Assembly: GCA_014773175.1 (NCBI GenBank)
Contig: VXCM01000305.1
Coordinates: 245,012 to 309,011 of the forward strand
Direction: 5' to 3'
Source of the DNA: Lucifuga dentata
Lineage: Eukaryota; Chordata; Actinopteri; Ophidiiformes; Bythitidae
DNA length: 64,000 bases
Part shown: positions 1 to 12,754 of the stretch, one piece after another
Layout: every line of letters starts with the position of its first letter
Numbering within the stretch: the first letter of the stretch is position 1
The notes under the pieces: generated by a model
Database searches by the model: none
Told to the model about the DNA's origin: nothing
The model's input: only the letters and a program-made list of their open reading frames with translations
Program-made: the position numbers and the translations under genes

Positions 1-706
1 GTAGAAAACCACTACAGCGCACTCATAAGACTTAGGGTATGGCTGATTGAGTTTGTACTTATAATTCACCTAATCATAGCTTTGCTTCTGCTGGCTCAGG
101 CATAAATACAAAAGCGAGATTGGATTAAAACGTGACCATTGATCTACATAAACGTGAGATCCAAACTGTGGTCATTACTCATGCCGTGCAACACTTCAGA
201 TTACAGAGTCATAACAGGCTCCTCAACCAAGTTTAACAGATCATGAGAAAACAGTTCAGTTCAGCATGTAATAGTCTGCACTTCATGAGTTGCATCATGT
301 ATACTGACACTTTAACACCTGCCTGACACCTGCATCTAATCACAACTTTAAAGGAAATGAAGTCAGTTTTCTAAAGCACATGCTTATTTCAGCACTTCTT
401 GGAGGAAGCAGACTGGCTTTTAATTTCCATTTGAATTCATTGGTTCTGCTTATGAACAAGAAAACAGATTTGTGCTTCATCTAAATAGCAAACAGCATGT
501 GCCATATATATATTTAAAAGAGATTATTATCTCTTCAAAAATCCCAAATTAGGTTACATAATATCCAGTAATCAATTTAAAAAATAATCAGACATAATGG
601 CCACAACAAAATTTGTAACCTCCTAATAACACTATTATATTGATAGAATAGCAGAACAATTCCACCACTATAACTTCTCTTATCACCAAGCTACTGCTTG
701 TTTGCT
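1..706. other. AT-rich non-coding DNA
   Basis: I see no open frame, repeat or RNA gene here. The composition matches the rest of the window's intronic or intergenic background. Confidence 0.5.

Positions 707-772
<66 letters not shown>
707..772. repeat. (GATA)n microsatellite
   Basis: About 16 uninterrupted copies of the tetranucleotide ATAG/GATA. GATA tracts are abundant in fish genomes and are likely to be length-polymorphic. Confidence 0.97.
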
Positions 773-773
<1 letters not shown>

Positions 774-1589
774 TTATTCAGTTCAACAGTTTTATGATGG
801 TACAGCCTGATGTCCACTGGTATACCCAAAGAAGCCCATTTAACATCAGTTCTGGGCTTCCAAAGGAATGCTCATCCAAGTTGTAGCACAATTATGTGTA
901 TTGAAAAATTGTATTTATTATATTGTTCTTATATTTTGGCTCCTTTAAATAAGTCAGATGGACAAAATATTTTAAATACCATTAAATATAATGCAGTCCA
1001 GTAAAACAACAGTACAGACTCCAGCCTCAAAAATAACTTAAGAGCTTGAATCAACACCTCTGTGACACAGTGTCTACAGCAACTAAAAATTATTATTTTC
1101 ATAATGTTAGTACTTATTCCAAGACTGTTGTATTGGATTGTATTACAGTGTACAGGTCTTTTTATTTTTATGGCCACTGAGCATAAACTGCCAAACTGGA
1201 CAGACCTTATTCTTTGATGATATAAGGACATATAATATTCTTATGCTGAACTAGATGAAACATGTTTCAGCACAGCGCCTCAACTGAGCCTCAGTAAAAC
1301 CTAAAATAAGCAGAGAGACGCATATACTTGTTAAAACTGCTCCACGTTTGGCAGGACAGCAACACCGAGTCCTCTACACCCCGACAGCAGAGGTACCCAA
1401 AGTGGGTCCGGGGTGGTCCTGGAGCAAAAATATAGGTTCAGTTTCTCCATAAAATAATAACCGATGTTTTAATCATGTTTCCCAACTATCTCCCCATGAA
1501 CAAAGCAGACTGCTACACATTTTATTAGAGCTTTCCATATGTGGGCAAATAAAGCATTAAATCAAAACACTTTACCATCGGACAGGTGT
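773..1589. other. AT-rich non-coding DNA with a hAT-like end
   Basis: Mostly AT-rich with no convincing gene. Positions 1387-1425 read CAGAGGTACCCAAAGTGGGT and then a GC-rich run, which resembles the CAG(G/A)GGT...CCAAAGTG termini of non-autonomous hAT transposons. I found no matching opposite end, so this is at most a solo terminal fragment. The small open frames at 810-1004 (+) and 929-1231 (-) overlap each other and look like chance. Confidence 0.35.
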
Positions 1590-2085
1590 CTAACTTTCAT
1601 TATCCCGAAAGCCTACCTCGGACATGTTCGAGCGCGTTTGATTCGGATCCATTCAAGATCAATCTCAGCTCAACAAATTCCCAAAGGATGATGGAAAAAA
1701 CAAAAACAAAAATAAACAACCAACCACCGGTTCCCGTTTATGCCCGAGCGCTTTTCTCACCACCGGCGTGTCGGAGCGCCGCACAAACCTGAACCCATCA
1801 CATCCAGACCGAGGCAGCGACAGCGGAGGGGAGGGGTTTCAGACACCTACCAGCTTTACAAGCCGAACACTCTTTTCTTCTGTCATCTTGAAAGAATAAT
1901 TAAGTTGGACGAAACACAGGAGGCTGGACAAGGGGGTTGAACCGTCGGGGCGAGACGGGATACAGGACTCCTTTCGCCCGGGTCTTCACACACAGCAGCG
2001 CGGCGCGGAGCAATGCAACGCAAAGCAGCCCGGGTGCGCTCCGCTGGCTACAGCTGAGAGGGGCAAAGAGAATATTCAACTTTGG
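1590..2085 (-). promoter_or_regulatory. CpG-rich patch, candidate promoter
   Basis: More than 30 CpG dinucleotides can be counted by eye in about 500 bases, including GGCGCGGCGCGG near 2000 and CGGGGCGAGACGGG near 1950, in a window where CpG is otherwise scarce. In vertebrates such patches usually mark transcription starts. A minus-strand splice donor and start codon lie inside it (see the exon at 1851-1886). No TATA box is evident. The (GA)n tract at 2091-2141 would lie just upstream of the start in minus orientation. Direction and exact start site are inferred. Confidence 0.55.
1851..1886 (-). CDS. Candidate first coding exon (12 codons), gene unidentified
   Basis: Read on the minus strand, an ATG at 1886-1884 in fair context (AAG ATG A, with A at -3) opens a frame of 12 codons, MTEEKSVRLVKL. 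It runs into CTG|GTAGGT, a good vertebrate donor that breaks after a full codon (phase 0). Reading through the donor meets a stop three codons later, as expected for an intron. The exon lies within the CpG-rich patch, with about 150-200 bases of GC-rich leader upstream. The remaining exons would lie beyond the left edge of the window. I do not recognise the peptide and give no function. A second possible donor four bases downstream (TAG|GTGTCT) is weaker. Chance occurrence cannot be excluded for so short a frame, but the combination of CpG island, ATG context and donor is the best coding signal in the window. Confidence 0.42.
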
Positions 2086-2090
<5 letters not shown>

Positions 2091-2128
<38 letters not shown>

Positions 2129-2141
2129 NAGAGAGAGAGAA
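2091..2141. repeat. (GA)n microsatellite with one N
   Basis: About 25 GA units, broken by a single N at 2129. It lies directly beside the CpG-rich patch, so it would be a (CT)n promoter-proximal tract for a minus-strand transcript. Confidence 0.95.
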
Positions 2142-2321
2142 TCACAGGAAAGCGGCTCCTCCCACCCATACAATACTGACAACCAAAGCCAGCAGATACA
2201 GTTTTGAGCCTTCGCCTGTAAAACAGCTTGGCCCCTTGCATATTCTTAAATTTATCTTTTTATTACCAGGGAGGAGCAGGGCACTTACATAGTCATATGA
2301 ATAATCAATTTCCAATCTGAT

Positions 2322-2354
2322 AAAAAAAAAAAAAAAANAAAAAAAAAAAAAAAA
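2322..2354. repeat. poly(A) tract with one N
   Basis: 16 A, N at 2338, 16 A. The symmetric arrangement around a single N suggests two contigs ending in the same homopolymer. Confidence 0.9.
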
Positions 2355-4661
2355 CTTGTAACAATTTTGTGTTGTAAAGTAAAAAATTCATTCTTACACT
2401 TCTCCTTACTCTACAAAGAGAATAAACTCTCTGACCTCCATGTACAAACTGTTAATTCACCTCAGCAGAAGTGATGAGAGCACACTTGACAGGCTATAAG
2501 ACAGGCTGGATGATGGATGAATTAATGGCAACAATCACTCTTCATTTCCTTATTCTGTAAAATGATGCAAGGCTAGGAAATCTCAGCAAGCTCGAGATAT
2601 TAAAGGCTTGAGTATACTTCATTACTATCAATAAGTAAAAAGTGGAGGTAATAACTCGTTCAGCTGCAAAAGGCTCAAAGATGGCAATTGGAATATTAAG
2701 AGATTTAAACTTGCGGAAAAAGTGGCTTATAGGATATTTTTAATTCCCTGGATTAATTAGCCAACATGATTACAGTATGTGTCCATCCTAGTGCGTGTGT
2801 CCTAACAATGAACTGGTAACAGCTTAGTAATTCGTATGCTTGTGCCATAATGAGATCACAGTGACCTTATTGCACTTTATGGCATCACTGTGTTCCACTA
2901 ATACTCCTATACAAATAAATAGTTTGATAATCAGCAGTGAGTTTACAGTGACCTTATAATTTGTGGTAGTTAATATGCTTAATGGCATCATCATAATAGT
3001 GCTATCATTATTCTGTGGGATGCCACACATATGCTGCAGATGCTATGCACTTTTAAATAACAGAATTACAATAGCTCTTTTCTGCGGCAGAGAGAATGTG
3101 TGTCCAAATGTGTCTGGATGCAAGTGTGTACCTTGTTACCTTGGTGTGTGTGTGTGCGTGCATGTGTGAACAGTGCAGAGGTTAAAGGATTTTACAGATC
3201 TTTCCAGCAGACTGCTCTGGTGTGTTTGTGCTGCTGTTTTCCAGCCTGTCCTGCACCTGTCTGACCTAACTGTGCTCGTAATACTCTGCCACTCCCACTG
3301 AGCTCAGCACTGCTTTATCCATTAGCATCACACATGCTGTGGGTGCCGAACTGTAATAGACAGATATACACCGGTACCTTCTTGCTTTTTGAAATTATAT
3401 GATCATATCAAAATTATTTGTGCTACTAAACAGAGCTTAGAAAGGCTTTGATACTTTAAGATAACGTATGTATGAATGAGGGAATGTAGCAGTGTGATAT
3501 TTGGCCTTATTGACATCTTAAATCTGTTTATGAATTCCACCCTCTGTTTCCAGTGAATGGCCACATACTGTATTTTCAGACTATCAAAGTCAACTGTATT
3601 TGATTGGAATTTAATACTGCTGCCTTTAATTTAGCCCATGGATAGATGATGTTCTGAGTGATTATGAAGTAATTATACTTCATAAAGTTTAATTCCCAGC
3701 AGGGGTATTTTGGATTTTAATAGGTCATTTAGCCTTTTGAACCTGACAAAACTGTTGGTTGATTGACTGCAGACTTAGCCTTGATCCAGCCTCAGGCATC
3801 CATTACTATTGCCTTCAGTCAAATTTCCTCACTGACCACATGGGCATTTAAAATTAATGATTTCACATGACTGAGATTTTTCTAATCAGAGAAGGCAGTT
3901 TGAAGGCCAGCACTGCAAATGACCTCAGAAAAGCTGGAAACGCTAATATATGTTATATGTTTACTGTTTGTACAAAGCAGCTCTTTGCTGCTGTGCTGCC
4001 ATTGATCAAAGGGTTGCTGTTGACCTTTCATAGTCCAATATTTAATGTTTTTCAAATCTATCATTCTAGAGTGAGCCAATGAGGCAAAGTTGAAACTGCA
4101 ACACCAGCTAACAATTAAGCCCCATTTACACTTTGCACTCAAAAGCAATCTGTATCCAGGTATGCTATCCAAAAAACAAAAAATGCATGTTATTTCATGG
4201 TATAAATATATGCAGAATATATTGCAGATATGCTCCCCTTGTGGTTGGCTCTCAGTCACAAACTAGCCAGGCGTAAATGCAATCTATGCAAATATGTGTA
4301 GCTGGGAAACATTTGTCAAATAAAAACATCACCTTGCCTCATCTTCCCACTTATCTTGAATTGGGAGTTGCAATGAACGGCCACCTGCACTTGGAACATA
4401 GACAGCACCTTCCCCTGCACAAAAGTTAGTTATTAAAAAAGTGGATGAAGATTTTAAAATGGCTTTAATAGCATAACAACCCACCTGAGATCCAATCACA
4501 ATGCAGTCAGAATCCAGACTATGAGAATGCTTTATAATGCAGCTAAGTTAAAATCACTAATATGTGCTGACACAGCTGCAATGAATTACAGTTGTTGCCC
4601 TCAATTAACATTTTTTTTTACTGTTTGATACAGTTAAGTGTTGGAAAAGAATTTCAATGAG

Positions 4662-4693
<32 letters not shown>

Positions 4694-5416
4694 GATAGAT
4701 AGATATATTTTACAAAGCTAGCACCTCAAATAAATCATACAGAGATATTTAACTGTGACAGTTAATTCACTTCAGAAGATTGCTCAAATACTAACATTAA
4801 ATGAAAAGCACTGGGACTCATAAATAGACATCTGAGTGGATCATTTTATGTAGGCTTAGAGTGGAAATCACTTGACATGAACTCAGTGATATAATATTAG
4901 GAGCTGTGTTTATTGCATTTGTTAAAACTAGTGAGGAACTTGATCTTTTGAGGACAATAGGATGAAAAATGTGATGAATATTTATGAAAGACTAAGGGAC
5001 AGTGACAGATTGAGTACGTAGTCATTACGCACCAACTGGAGATTTTGCCTCACTAATGAGGCACAGACATGGGGCATATTGCTGTACATATCACATTACC
5101 ATCATCACAAGCATTTACATTGCCGTTGTGTGTTTCATGAGAGAAAACTGAGAGGAACACTGAATGTGTATGTGTACATGTAGGCTGCACATACACACAC
5201 TTCCATGACAAATCACTACCACCAAACAGTGTGTGTCCAGAGGAAATGCATCAGCTCCTCTCTTCCTTTTCCCTCTCCTGACCCTCAGCCCACAGCTCAT
5301 GAGGGAATTATTGTACAGCACAAGTCTGTCTGTGCACTGCACTGATATGAAGTGGTAGGGAAAAACACTCACTGTAGAGATATATAAACCTTTGTTCCCT
5401 TCAGAAAAAATACAGA
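2355..5416. other. AT-rich non-coding DNA with microsatellites
   Basis: No supported gene. A short (GT)n stretch lies near 3143-3165. An (AT)n tract running into GATA occupies 4668-4708. The 125-residue open frame at 3882-4259 (-) has no recognisable domain and sits in ordinary AT-rich DNA. A loose direct repeat (ACAGTGACCTTAT ... ATGGCATCA) occurs at about 2858-2890 and 2945-2990. Confidence 0.5.
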
Positions 5417-5456
5417 TTTTTTTTTTTTTTTTTTTTNTTTTTTTTTTTTTTTTTTT
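5417..5456. repeat. poly(T) tract with one N
   Basis: 20 T, N at 5437, 19 T. A similar tract with N at 5843 occupies 5827-5858. Both look like homopolymer-limited contig joins. Confidence 0.9.
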
Positions 5457-5826
5457 GCAGACTGCAGAAAGTAACCTCAAGAGCTTGACAAGCATTCCTA
5501 TCCTCTGCATTTCTTTAGATTTAGAACACTGTGGATATTATACATGCTGCTCAGTAGCCATGGCAGTCATTTGATTTAAGCCTGCTTTTCTTACATTATA
5601 GTAATTGCTTCTTTCATTATTATCACCTAATGTTAACTGAGGGAGATAGCAGGGTGATGCAATACAGTGGTGTGAACATTTGGAGTGGTCTCGCTTTCTT
5701 CTGGCAACAAATGTATCAGTAATTTAATAATGCTTCAAGGAGCATTATCATAATAGCCTTGTAACTCTGACAGCTTGTATTTCTTCATTACATCAGTGTA
5801 ATCAAGTGCCACAGGAAAGTTGTAAC

Positions 5827-5858
5827 TTTTTTTTTTTTTTTTNTTTTTTTTTTTTTTT
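5827..5858. repeat. poly(T) tract with one N
   Basis: 16 T, N at 5843, 15 T; same pattern as the neighbouring tract at 5417-5456. Confidence 0.9.
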
Positions 5859-6009
5859 AGAGAGTTAAAAGTGGCATCTTCTGGAAGTTCTTTTCTCATT
5901 TTAAAATAGAAGCCCTCATAAACAGCTCAATAAAACACTCATCACTCCATAGTCTCACCACCTCAAATCTTTTTTTCCACAAAACAGTCAATATGTATGT
6001 ATATACGTA

Positions 6010-6063
6010 TATATCAGTATATATTGGGCTCAAATATGCATGATCGCTGTATGATCCTTTAAG
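6010..6063 (+). mobile_element. Inverted-repeat MITE family, solo right end (copy 1)
   Basis: The sequence ATTGGGCTCAAATATGCATG followed by GATCCTTTAAGC matches the right end of the fuller copies at 28823-29386 and 45535-46028 (ATTGGGCTCAAAyATGCA...GGTCCTTTAA). Only about 55 bases are recognisable, so the rest was lost or has diverged. Confidence 0.6.
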
Positions 6064-8195
6064 CAGGCTGAATCCACAACTTGACACAGATACTGAACGG
6101 ATGCTAAACCATTTAGTGGTGCATATATTTAGACAGTGTCCAGTTCAGATCACTGTCACACTGGCAGATCAGATTTGTGCTGGCAGTGTAAGCCAAACTT
6201 GAGACACAGTGACTTCTCTCTGATGAAATAATGCTGGGTCATTTAGCAGAGCTTTGAATGGCAAAGTCTCTGTGTGTATATATATTTATGTAGGTGCGTG
6301 ATGTGAGAGTGTGTTTGTATGTGTTTCTATGTGCGCCTGTATACTCAGCACAATGAATGCCCAGACTTTCTTATCATGTCGCATAGACCTCTTCACCCTC
6401 TGGCTTCACACCAAGACAGGCTGGAGCCGAGCACAAGCTGAGTGTGGAGACAGAGCCAAGTCTACAAGTCTACTATAGCCGCAGTATGCTTCCTCCAGCA
6501 TGCCAGTTGGAGAGCCAGAAACCCTATTTCCATGGGTAAATTTGAGGAGATCTGCATCTGACAAAATTTGTAACTCTCTGACTTTGCCACTCAGTATCGT
6601 GGAGATCACAAAAACACACAAAGAAAAAATGAAAGTTGTGCCATGAATCCTACTTATATGATTAATCACATAGAGGTTACAAAGACAAAAACATGCACAC
6701 ATGCTGACACACCATCCCCTTCCCTCTCCATGATTTCAGGTTTTCATCCCTCCTCTCAGCGTAGGCATTCTTCTGAAAAGGTATAAACAAGGTGGACATG
6801 TGACAAGGTGACCAACCAAGTCAGACGGGTCGGGTCGAATGAAGCATACTGTGGCCTTTACTGCTGCTGCTTTTAGCGAAACTACAAAAGACAAAAGCAA
6901 GAGGAAAACTGAACAATTTGAATATTTGCTCTCCATTTTTAAAAGGCAACACATTCTCTGTGGCTACATGGGAGAACAGTAATCCATCTTTTTAATGCAC
7001 AACTGTCATCCACTGCAGGAAACCCATACGTTCAGACAGTAAATATAGCAAACAGTACAAACAAACACAATGAGAGGGGTTTCAGTCTGTAACATGTCAC
7101 TTCACCTTACTATAAACTTCAGCTTAGATGGTTGTTAACATTTAGAGACCTGTTTCATAAACCAGTTGGAAGCCCTCTGACACCTTATTACACGTTAAGA
7201 GTGGACAGCCTCTCTTGCAGCATGTCAGACCACAGGTATGACTTATGATTTCAAGGGGAAGTCTTTCAGTTGTGAAGCCCATTTCAACTGAAATGGGAGA
7301 GGCATTACAGACTAACAGATGCAGAATAAGAATAAGTCTGTACATCCAGTTTAGGACACAGTACTGGATTTCTGATAACATATCTAGAAGACAAGTAAAA
7401 GCCTGATACGTAAAATGAAATGAGCATAACTCCAAAAAAAAAAAAAAAAAAAAAAAAACCAAAATAATATTAACATGCACTACCAACCACACAATAAGCA
7501 TCTTCTATGTAAGCCAAGCCATAGTTTCAGGAAAAAATTGTAAGGCTCAAAAATTCTACTATATTCATATTCTACTACATAATGTAATTTCATATGACAA
7601 GTTTCCATATTAACATGGCTGTCTGAAGACTTTAAACAAATCTGGAATCAAAATCTTCTTTAGCGTCGCATCCGTGTTTTATGCTTGAGTAGATAACTGG
7701 CTTGAGAACACACAGCCTGATGTCAACTGTCAGAATGTGTAGCATCAAGAAAGGCAACAATGGCTTTCTTTTCCAAATGACACAACAAGTCGAGTTTTAG
7801 CTACCAATAGCTGGAATGCTGCACTGTATTAGCACCAGATAGTACTAAATTGAGCAGAAGATGGCTTTGGTTGGTTTGGAATTTCACATACAGCCTAATA
7901 ACAACATAGAGATACTAGTTCCTAACATTCAGGAATCCTACCCTGCTCCCACAGCACTCAGGTGGGAGTGTTTTTCACAAAATCTTACTATGTACTGCAC
8001 TTACCAGTAACCTTGTGATGTGCAGAGATGGATTTTAAAATGGCTTATGGAAATAAAAGCATGAAGCCAAAGATCTACACAAGACCTTGTGAGTCTGAAC
8101 CAGATTTTACAGACAAGAAGCACATGAGAGCTAGATGTTCTGATGGCTGCCCCAATCTTTATAATCTATCATATTACTACATATATTTAATATAT
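6064..8195. other. Non-coding DNA, no supported gene
   Basis: Contains a 25-base A run at 7434-7458 and short TG/TA-rich stretches around 6270-6330. Open frames of up to 119 codons show no recognisable domain and are often low in complexity. Confidence 0.5.
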
Positions 8196-8244
8196 TAGTA
8201 GTAGTAGTAGTAGTAGTAGCAGTAGTAGTAGTAGTAGTAGTAGT
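8196..8244. repeat. (AGT)n trinucleotide repeat
   Basis: About 16 AGT/TAG units with one AGC interruption near 8220. Confidence 0.95.
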
Positions 8245-10046
8245 CGTATTATTGCTAAAAAGGAGCTGAAGCAGGAAAACAAAAAACAGAAATAGTTGAT
8301 AACAAGTTGCATCAAGCCTCTATGAAGCTACACCTGGTGTCATTTGCTTCATCATTTAAAAGGAATTTTGAATTAGTTGTGGATTATTAGACAATTATGT
8401 AGCCACATGGTCAGTTATGTAAAATAATTCTCTCTTACCCTGTGGGAATCTCAAATGTCCTACAGACATTTGGAATTCAATCATCTTATCTCTGTCACAG
8501 TGGATCAATAGGGGCCTTCTGCGAAGCACCTGCAATTTAATTTCCCCTTTGGCAAAGACCTTCTACTTCCTCTTACGAGCCGCCTCCTAAAGCTTGTGGA
8601 TTTTGCACTTTGAATCGGCTGTAACATCAATAGAATTTTTTTTTCTGCCTGGATAGCTCTAGTGTGTAAAAAATTGGGTGGTTCTTTGGTTCTCAGCATA
8701 TCAAGTGACATGATGGCACGCTGCAATGAGGATGAGATGGAGTGCTCAACAAGGTGATCTTTAGCATGTACAATATGTGCAAACATGAGCACACACATGC
8801 ACGCACACACACACACAAACAGGGCACTGACTCCATCATAAAATGTCCCATGGTACATGTCTATTACACAACCCACAACACAACAGCAGCCACAGTCATA
8901 TGCAAAGCAAGCAAAACAGCCAGAATGACAAATGTAATTATGTACTGTATGAGAACATCAGTAGAATGGAAAGAATCAGAACTGACACAGCAGTACTGGA
9001 ATGAAATCTTCAATGGTGCAGGGTGGATAATATTACTGTTTTTTGATAAACAAAACATGTGTACAAAGTGATTTATGTTTCTGCTGCAGAAGAAGTTGGG
9101 CAGAAAAACTGGGGATGGAGAGAGTCTGCAGAATGGATACATAAAAGGTAAAAACAGAGGAGGGATACAGAGAAATATGGGTCAGATTGAGAAAAACAGA
9201 GGGAGCTGGATGTAAATCAGAATGTGTAAAATGTACAAACCTGTGATCACATGCTGGTGTAAACAGGAGATGGAGGAAGAGGTAAAAGAGAAAGATGGAG
9301 GAGTGAGGATATGGGTTACATACAGCAATACGAGATAGTGGCCATTATATAAAAAAGAAATAAGCAGAGACTGAGTGCAACGGAGTTGGTTTGCAGTATA
9401 CAACTACCTTTCCCAAGGCTGGACAGCCAAGAGTGTGTGACAGATTAGAGAAAATGCAAAGAATCGGAAGAAATACTGTATGTGTTTAACTGTGTAAGAT
9501 ACAAGGCAAAGGTACTGAACCTTAAACAACTTCCTCCCAAAAGAACAAAGACTGTGTTGTGCTCAGGTCAATGTCCAACAACCACAAACCACCACTAATG
9601 AACCAGACCACTTTGGCTAACCAGTGTCAATGTTAAAGATTGTGCTGACCAAAGAAGAAAGCACATGTGCAGTGAGTCAGATCACCAGCATCACGACTGT
9701 GCTTGAACAGCAGGGGTAAAGCCCTTTCTGTTCACACTAAGTAGAGACTTGGGGTGGTATTCATAAAAAAAATAAATCATGGTAACTACACAGCTTCACC
9801 CTAAATAAGTGTGGTGATAATTTAAGCTCATTCACAAAGCTTCCCTTACATTAATTCGTGTTGTCCCATTACCGACACACTTTCGTAAAGGGTGACACAG
9901 CTAAAAGCCCATAATGATTGGTGTGTCAACGAGCAGCTTTATATTTAAGAGCCATGCTTTATACTAAGAGACTGGCATTAATATGAGAGATTTGACACAT
10001 ACACAATGGTGCATGGGAGATGTGAGGTGTGTGTGTGTGACACGTG

Positions 10047-10085
<39 letters not shown>

Positions 10086-12639
10086 AGTAAATGAGGCTTG
10101 AGGAAGAGTTGTGCCACAACAATGTGTGTGAGATCGGCTCAAAACTCAACACTTCAGAAGTACTGACTCAGCAACTGAGTGGGTGTAAATACCATTTTTT
10201 ATTGATCACTATAGCACATGTGAAGCAAATACAGTTTAAAGTCTGATTTCATACCTCTGAAATTTATCACAGACCAAAATAGGTCGTAATTTTTGCATGA
10301 CTTTGTGTTTTATGAATCACTTCCCTAACATGTAGTTACATAAATACTGCGGTAATGCCTCTTTCAAAACAAACACTAAGAGATGCTGGTAATGGGTGTT
10401 TATGAATGAAGTCTGACAATATTTGCCCTTATTGACACATTAAGTCTGGCACTGTGCTTTATAAATCCTGCCATTGGTGTTTGCTCATATGTTTTCCTAT
10501 AGTGGCCTGGCCATGGAATCCCTACACTGATATGTATGTGATGAACAAGTTCTATGAATGTTCTTTGTAAGTATTTGATCAGTTTTGGATTGTTTGACAC
10601 TTACATCAGCCTATTTTTGATATTATTTCATTTCACTATAGGGACAAGTGTCAGCTATAGAAGCTCAACTGCCACATGGCCATAACTCAATCTACTGAGA
10701 TATTATTGGATTACTATTAAAATAGTAAAGAGAAAGCAAATGCAGGTCTACATAACCAATTGCTACCCCTTCTTTTCATATTCAAGCTATTCCTCCCAGT
10801 ATGTGTGACAAAATAAAGTCCATTTGATTGCAGTTATTACTACATCTATTCAAGTATTACAGTAGTAGGAGCTGGTTTGAAATGAATCTCATTGGACTTA
10901 GGCTGACCTTTAAATCTACATTTACAGCCCAAACATCAGCCTGCAGTAGGACATTTTTCTTGATATGTACTTTTTCATTTTAAATTAGTAGAAAATTGGC
11001 ACAAAAAATAAATCAGCATGCCCGTTATTAAGTGTGGTCCAGTAGCACAATGGCATTTCACACTTGAAATGCTTTCTCATACTGTTAGAGCAGACACCAT
11101 GAAATAGCCAATAAAGGTGTTGTCAAAACAAGAATTTGGGCCTACTCAAAAATCTGTACGCAGTGTTGTAAAGCATTGCTATGGTAACATAAAAAAAAAA
11201 ACCTACTTGACTTCCAGTGTTGACATAAAAGTCTATGTTCTCACTTTCCTGGCCTTTTCTTCTCAATTTTCTTCCCCTTTTAACTTTTCTATTTTTTCCC
11301 ACTAACCTCTGATCAGCAAAATTTCCCGAAAACAATTTGCCACTTTTTCCTCCTCTTTCTTTGCCTCTTTCCTCATATTGCTTTAACGTTAAAACAGCTA
11401 AACTTTTGTTGTCCTTCTCTGTCTCCTGTTTCTTTCATTGACTGGTTTATTATTGTCCTCACAGCCTGTCCTCCTTCCTTCTTCCTCTGCATTTTTCCCC
11501 TTTCATCTTCCTCTTCTCCTGCTCTCTGAGAAACAGCTGAGCTCTTCATCACGCAAATGTCAGGTATCTGTCTTGAGTTCTGAACGGTCTCAGCGAGATT
11601 GATTTTTGGCCCACCTGCATCTCTGGTAATGACCAACTGTCAGTTGTTTTACTGCCTGCACTGCCTCCCCCAGTATGTCCTGTCACTGCACCATCCAGAG
11701 GCTAAATCTCTCAGCTCAGACCTACAGTACATTATCTAGCCTGTCCTCAAGTAAGATTTATGTTGGTGCACCACAGAGTCAGCCTGTCCCCCCTCCAATC
11801 ACAGTGCCGAATGATCTCAAGGATGGTTGGTTTAAAGAAACAAATTGTTTGCACGGTATGTGTTTACAGCTGCCGCAATATCTATTTTACTTTAATGCTT
11901 TCAGTTACTCCAGGGCAATTATTTATTCTGCCCAGATGTAATAAATGTCTGTTTGGATTTGCAAGCGATGCTCGGTCTTGATTTGTTCTACTAAGGGCTT
12001 GTAAAACAGTTTGGGATCTAAGGTCTGAGTGTGTCTTCAGTGGAATGAAATGGTAACTCTGGAGCTCTGCCATACTGAGGAGCACCAGCAAACCATAATT
12101 CCTCTGTGGAAGGCCAATCACACTTTAACTACAGATTCAGCACATCCAATTGATTAATTTGAAAGGAAAACTTTATTTCTCAAACCTGACATTCTCTTTC
12201 AAGAAAGAAAGAAAGAAACATCTACTCATTCATCCATAAGTTTTTATTAGCTCGCTTACCTTGTAACCAACTGATAAAACAAATCCAGCTGAAATATATC
12301 AGGACATCAAAGCTAACTTGATTAAACACTCAAGCTAAATAAACCATTTTAACGTCCATCTTCTGGGATCAAATTTGTTGGATTTTTGCAAAAGAAGATG
12401 CTACCTTTTCAACTGAATTGAGACCTCTGCATGACTCCAAGAGATCAGATGATAAAAACTATGGCATGCACACTTTCAATAACCGTGCCCCATGGTAACC
12501 CCAGACTGAGTTAAGATATGTGAGAGGAGCATCAAGCTGGATGCAGAAATAAGGAGTGGATACATAACTTCCCCTGGCTGCTCTCACCCAAAAGCCAGGC
12601 TTTGATCATGCAGAGGGCAGGTGTACTGTCTTCAACTGG
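8245..12639. other. Non-coding DNA with simple repeats
   Basis: Holds a CA-rich stretch near 8790-8818, a (GA)n microsatellite at 10050-10083, a pyrimidine-rich belt at about 11240-11530 and an (AAAG)n run at about 12201-12219. The 9750-10450 stretch has repeated ATTCATAAA/TTTATGAA motifs in opposite orientations at its ends (about 9759 and 10308), which hints at an old DNA transposon but is too diverged to define. No gene is supported. Confidence 0.45.
10050..10083. repeat. (GA)n microsatellite
   Basis: Seventeen uninterrupted AG dinucleotides, preceded by a short (GT)n stretch. Confidence 0.95.
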
Positions 12640-12649
12640 GTGAGCCTCA

Positions 12650-12754
12650 ATCTGTCTTTCACTGTCTCTGTATGTCTCTTGGCATCTTTTGTTTGCTCCT
12701 TCCCTTCCTCTTCATCTCCTTCCTTGCCCTCCTTTCTCTTTGTCTGCCTGGCAG
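12650..12754 (+). promoter_or_regulatory. Long polypyrimidine tract ending in CAG, possible 3' splice site
   Basis: About 100 bases are nearly all C and T and end in TGCCTGGCAG|GGTCAACTATG, the layout of a strong plus-strand splice acceptor. The sequence after it stays open for about 43 codons (beginning VNYVPMKSKMSAEGM) to a stop at 12885-12887, but I recognise no protein and find no good donor nearby. It may equally be a simple pyrimidine-rich repeat. Confidence 0.2.
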
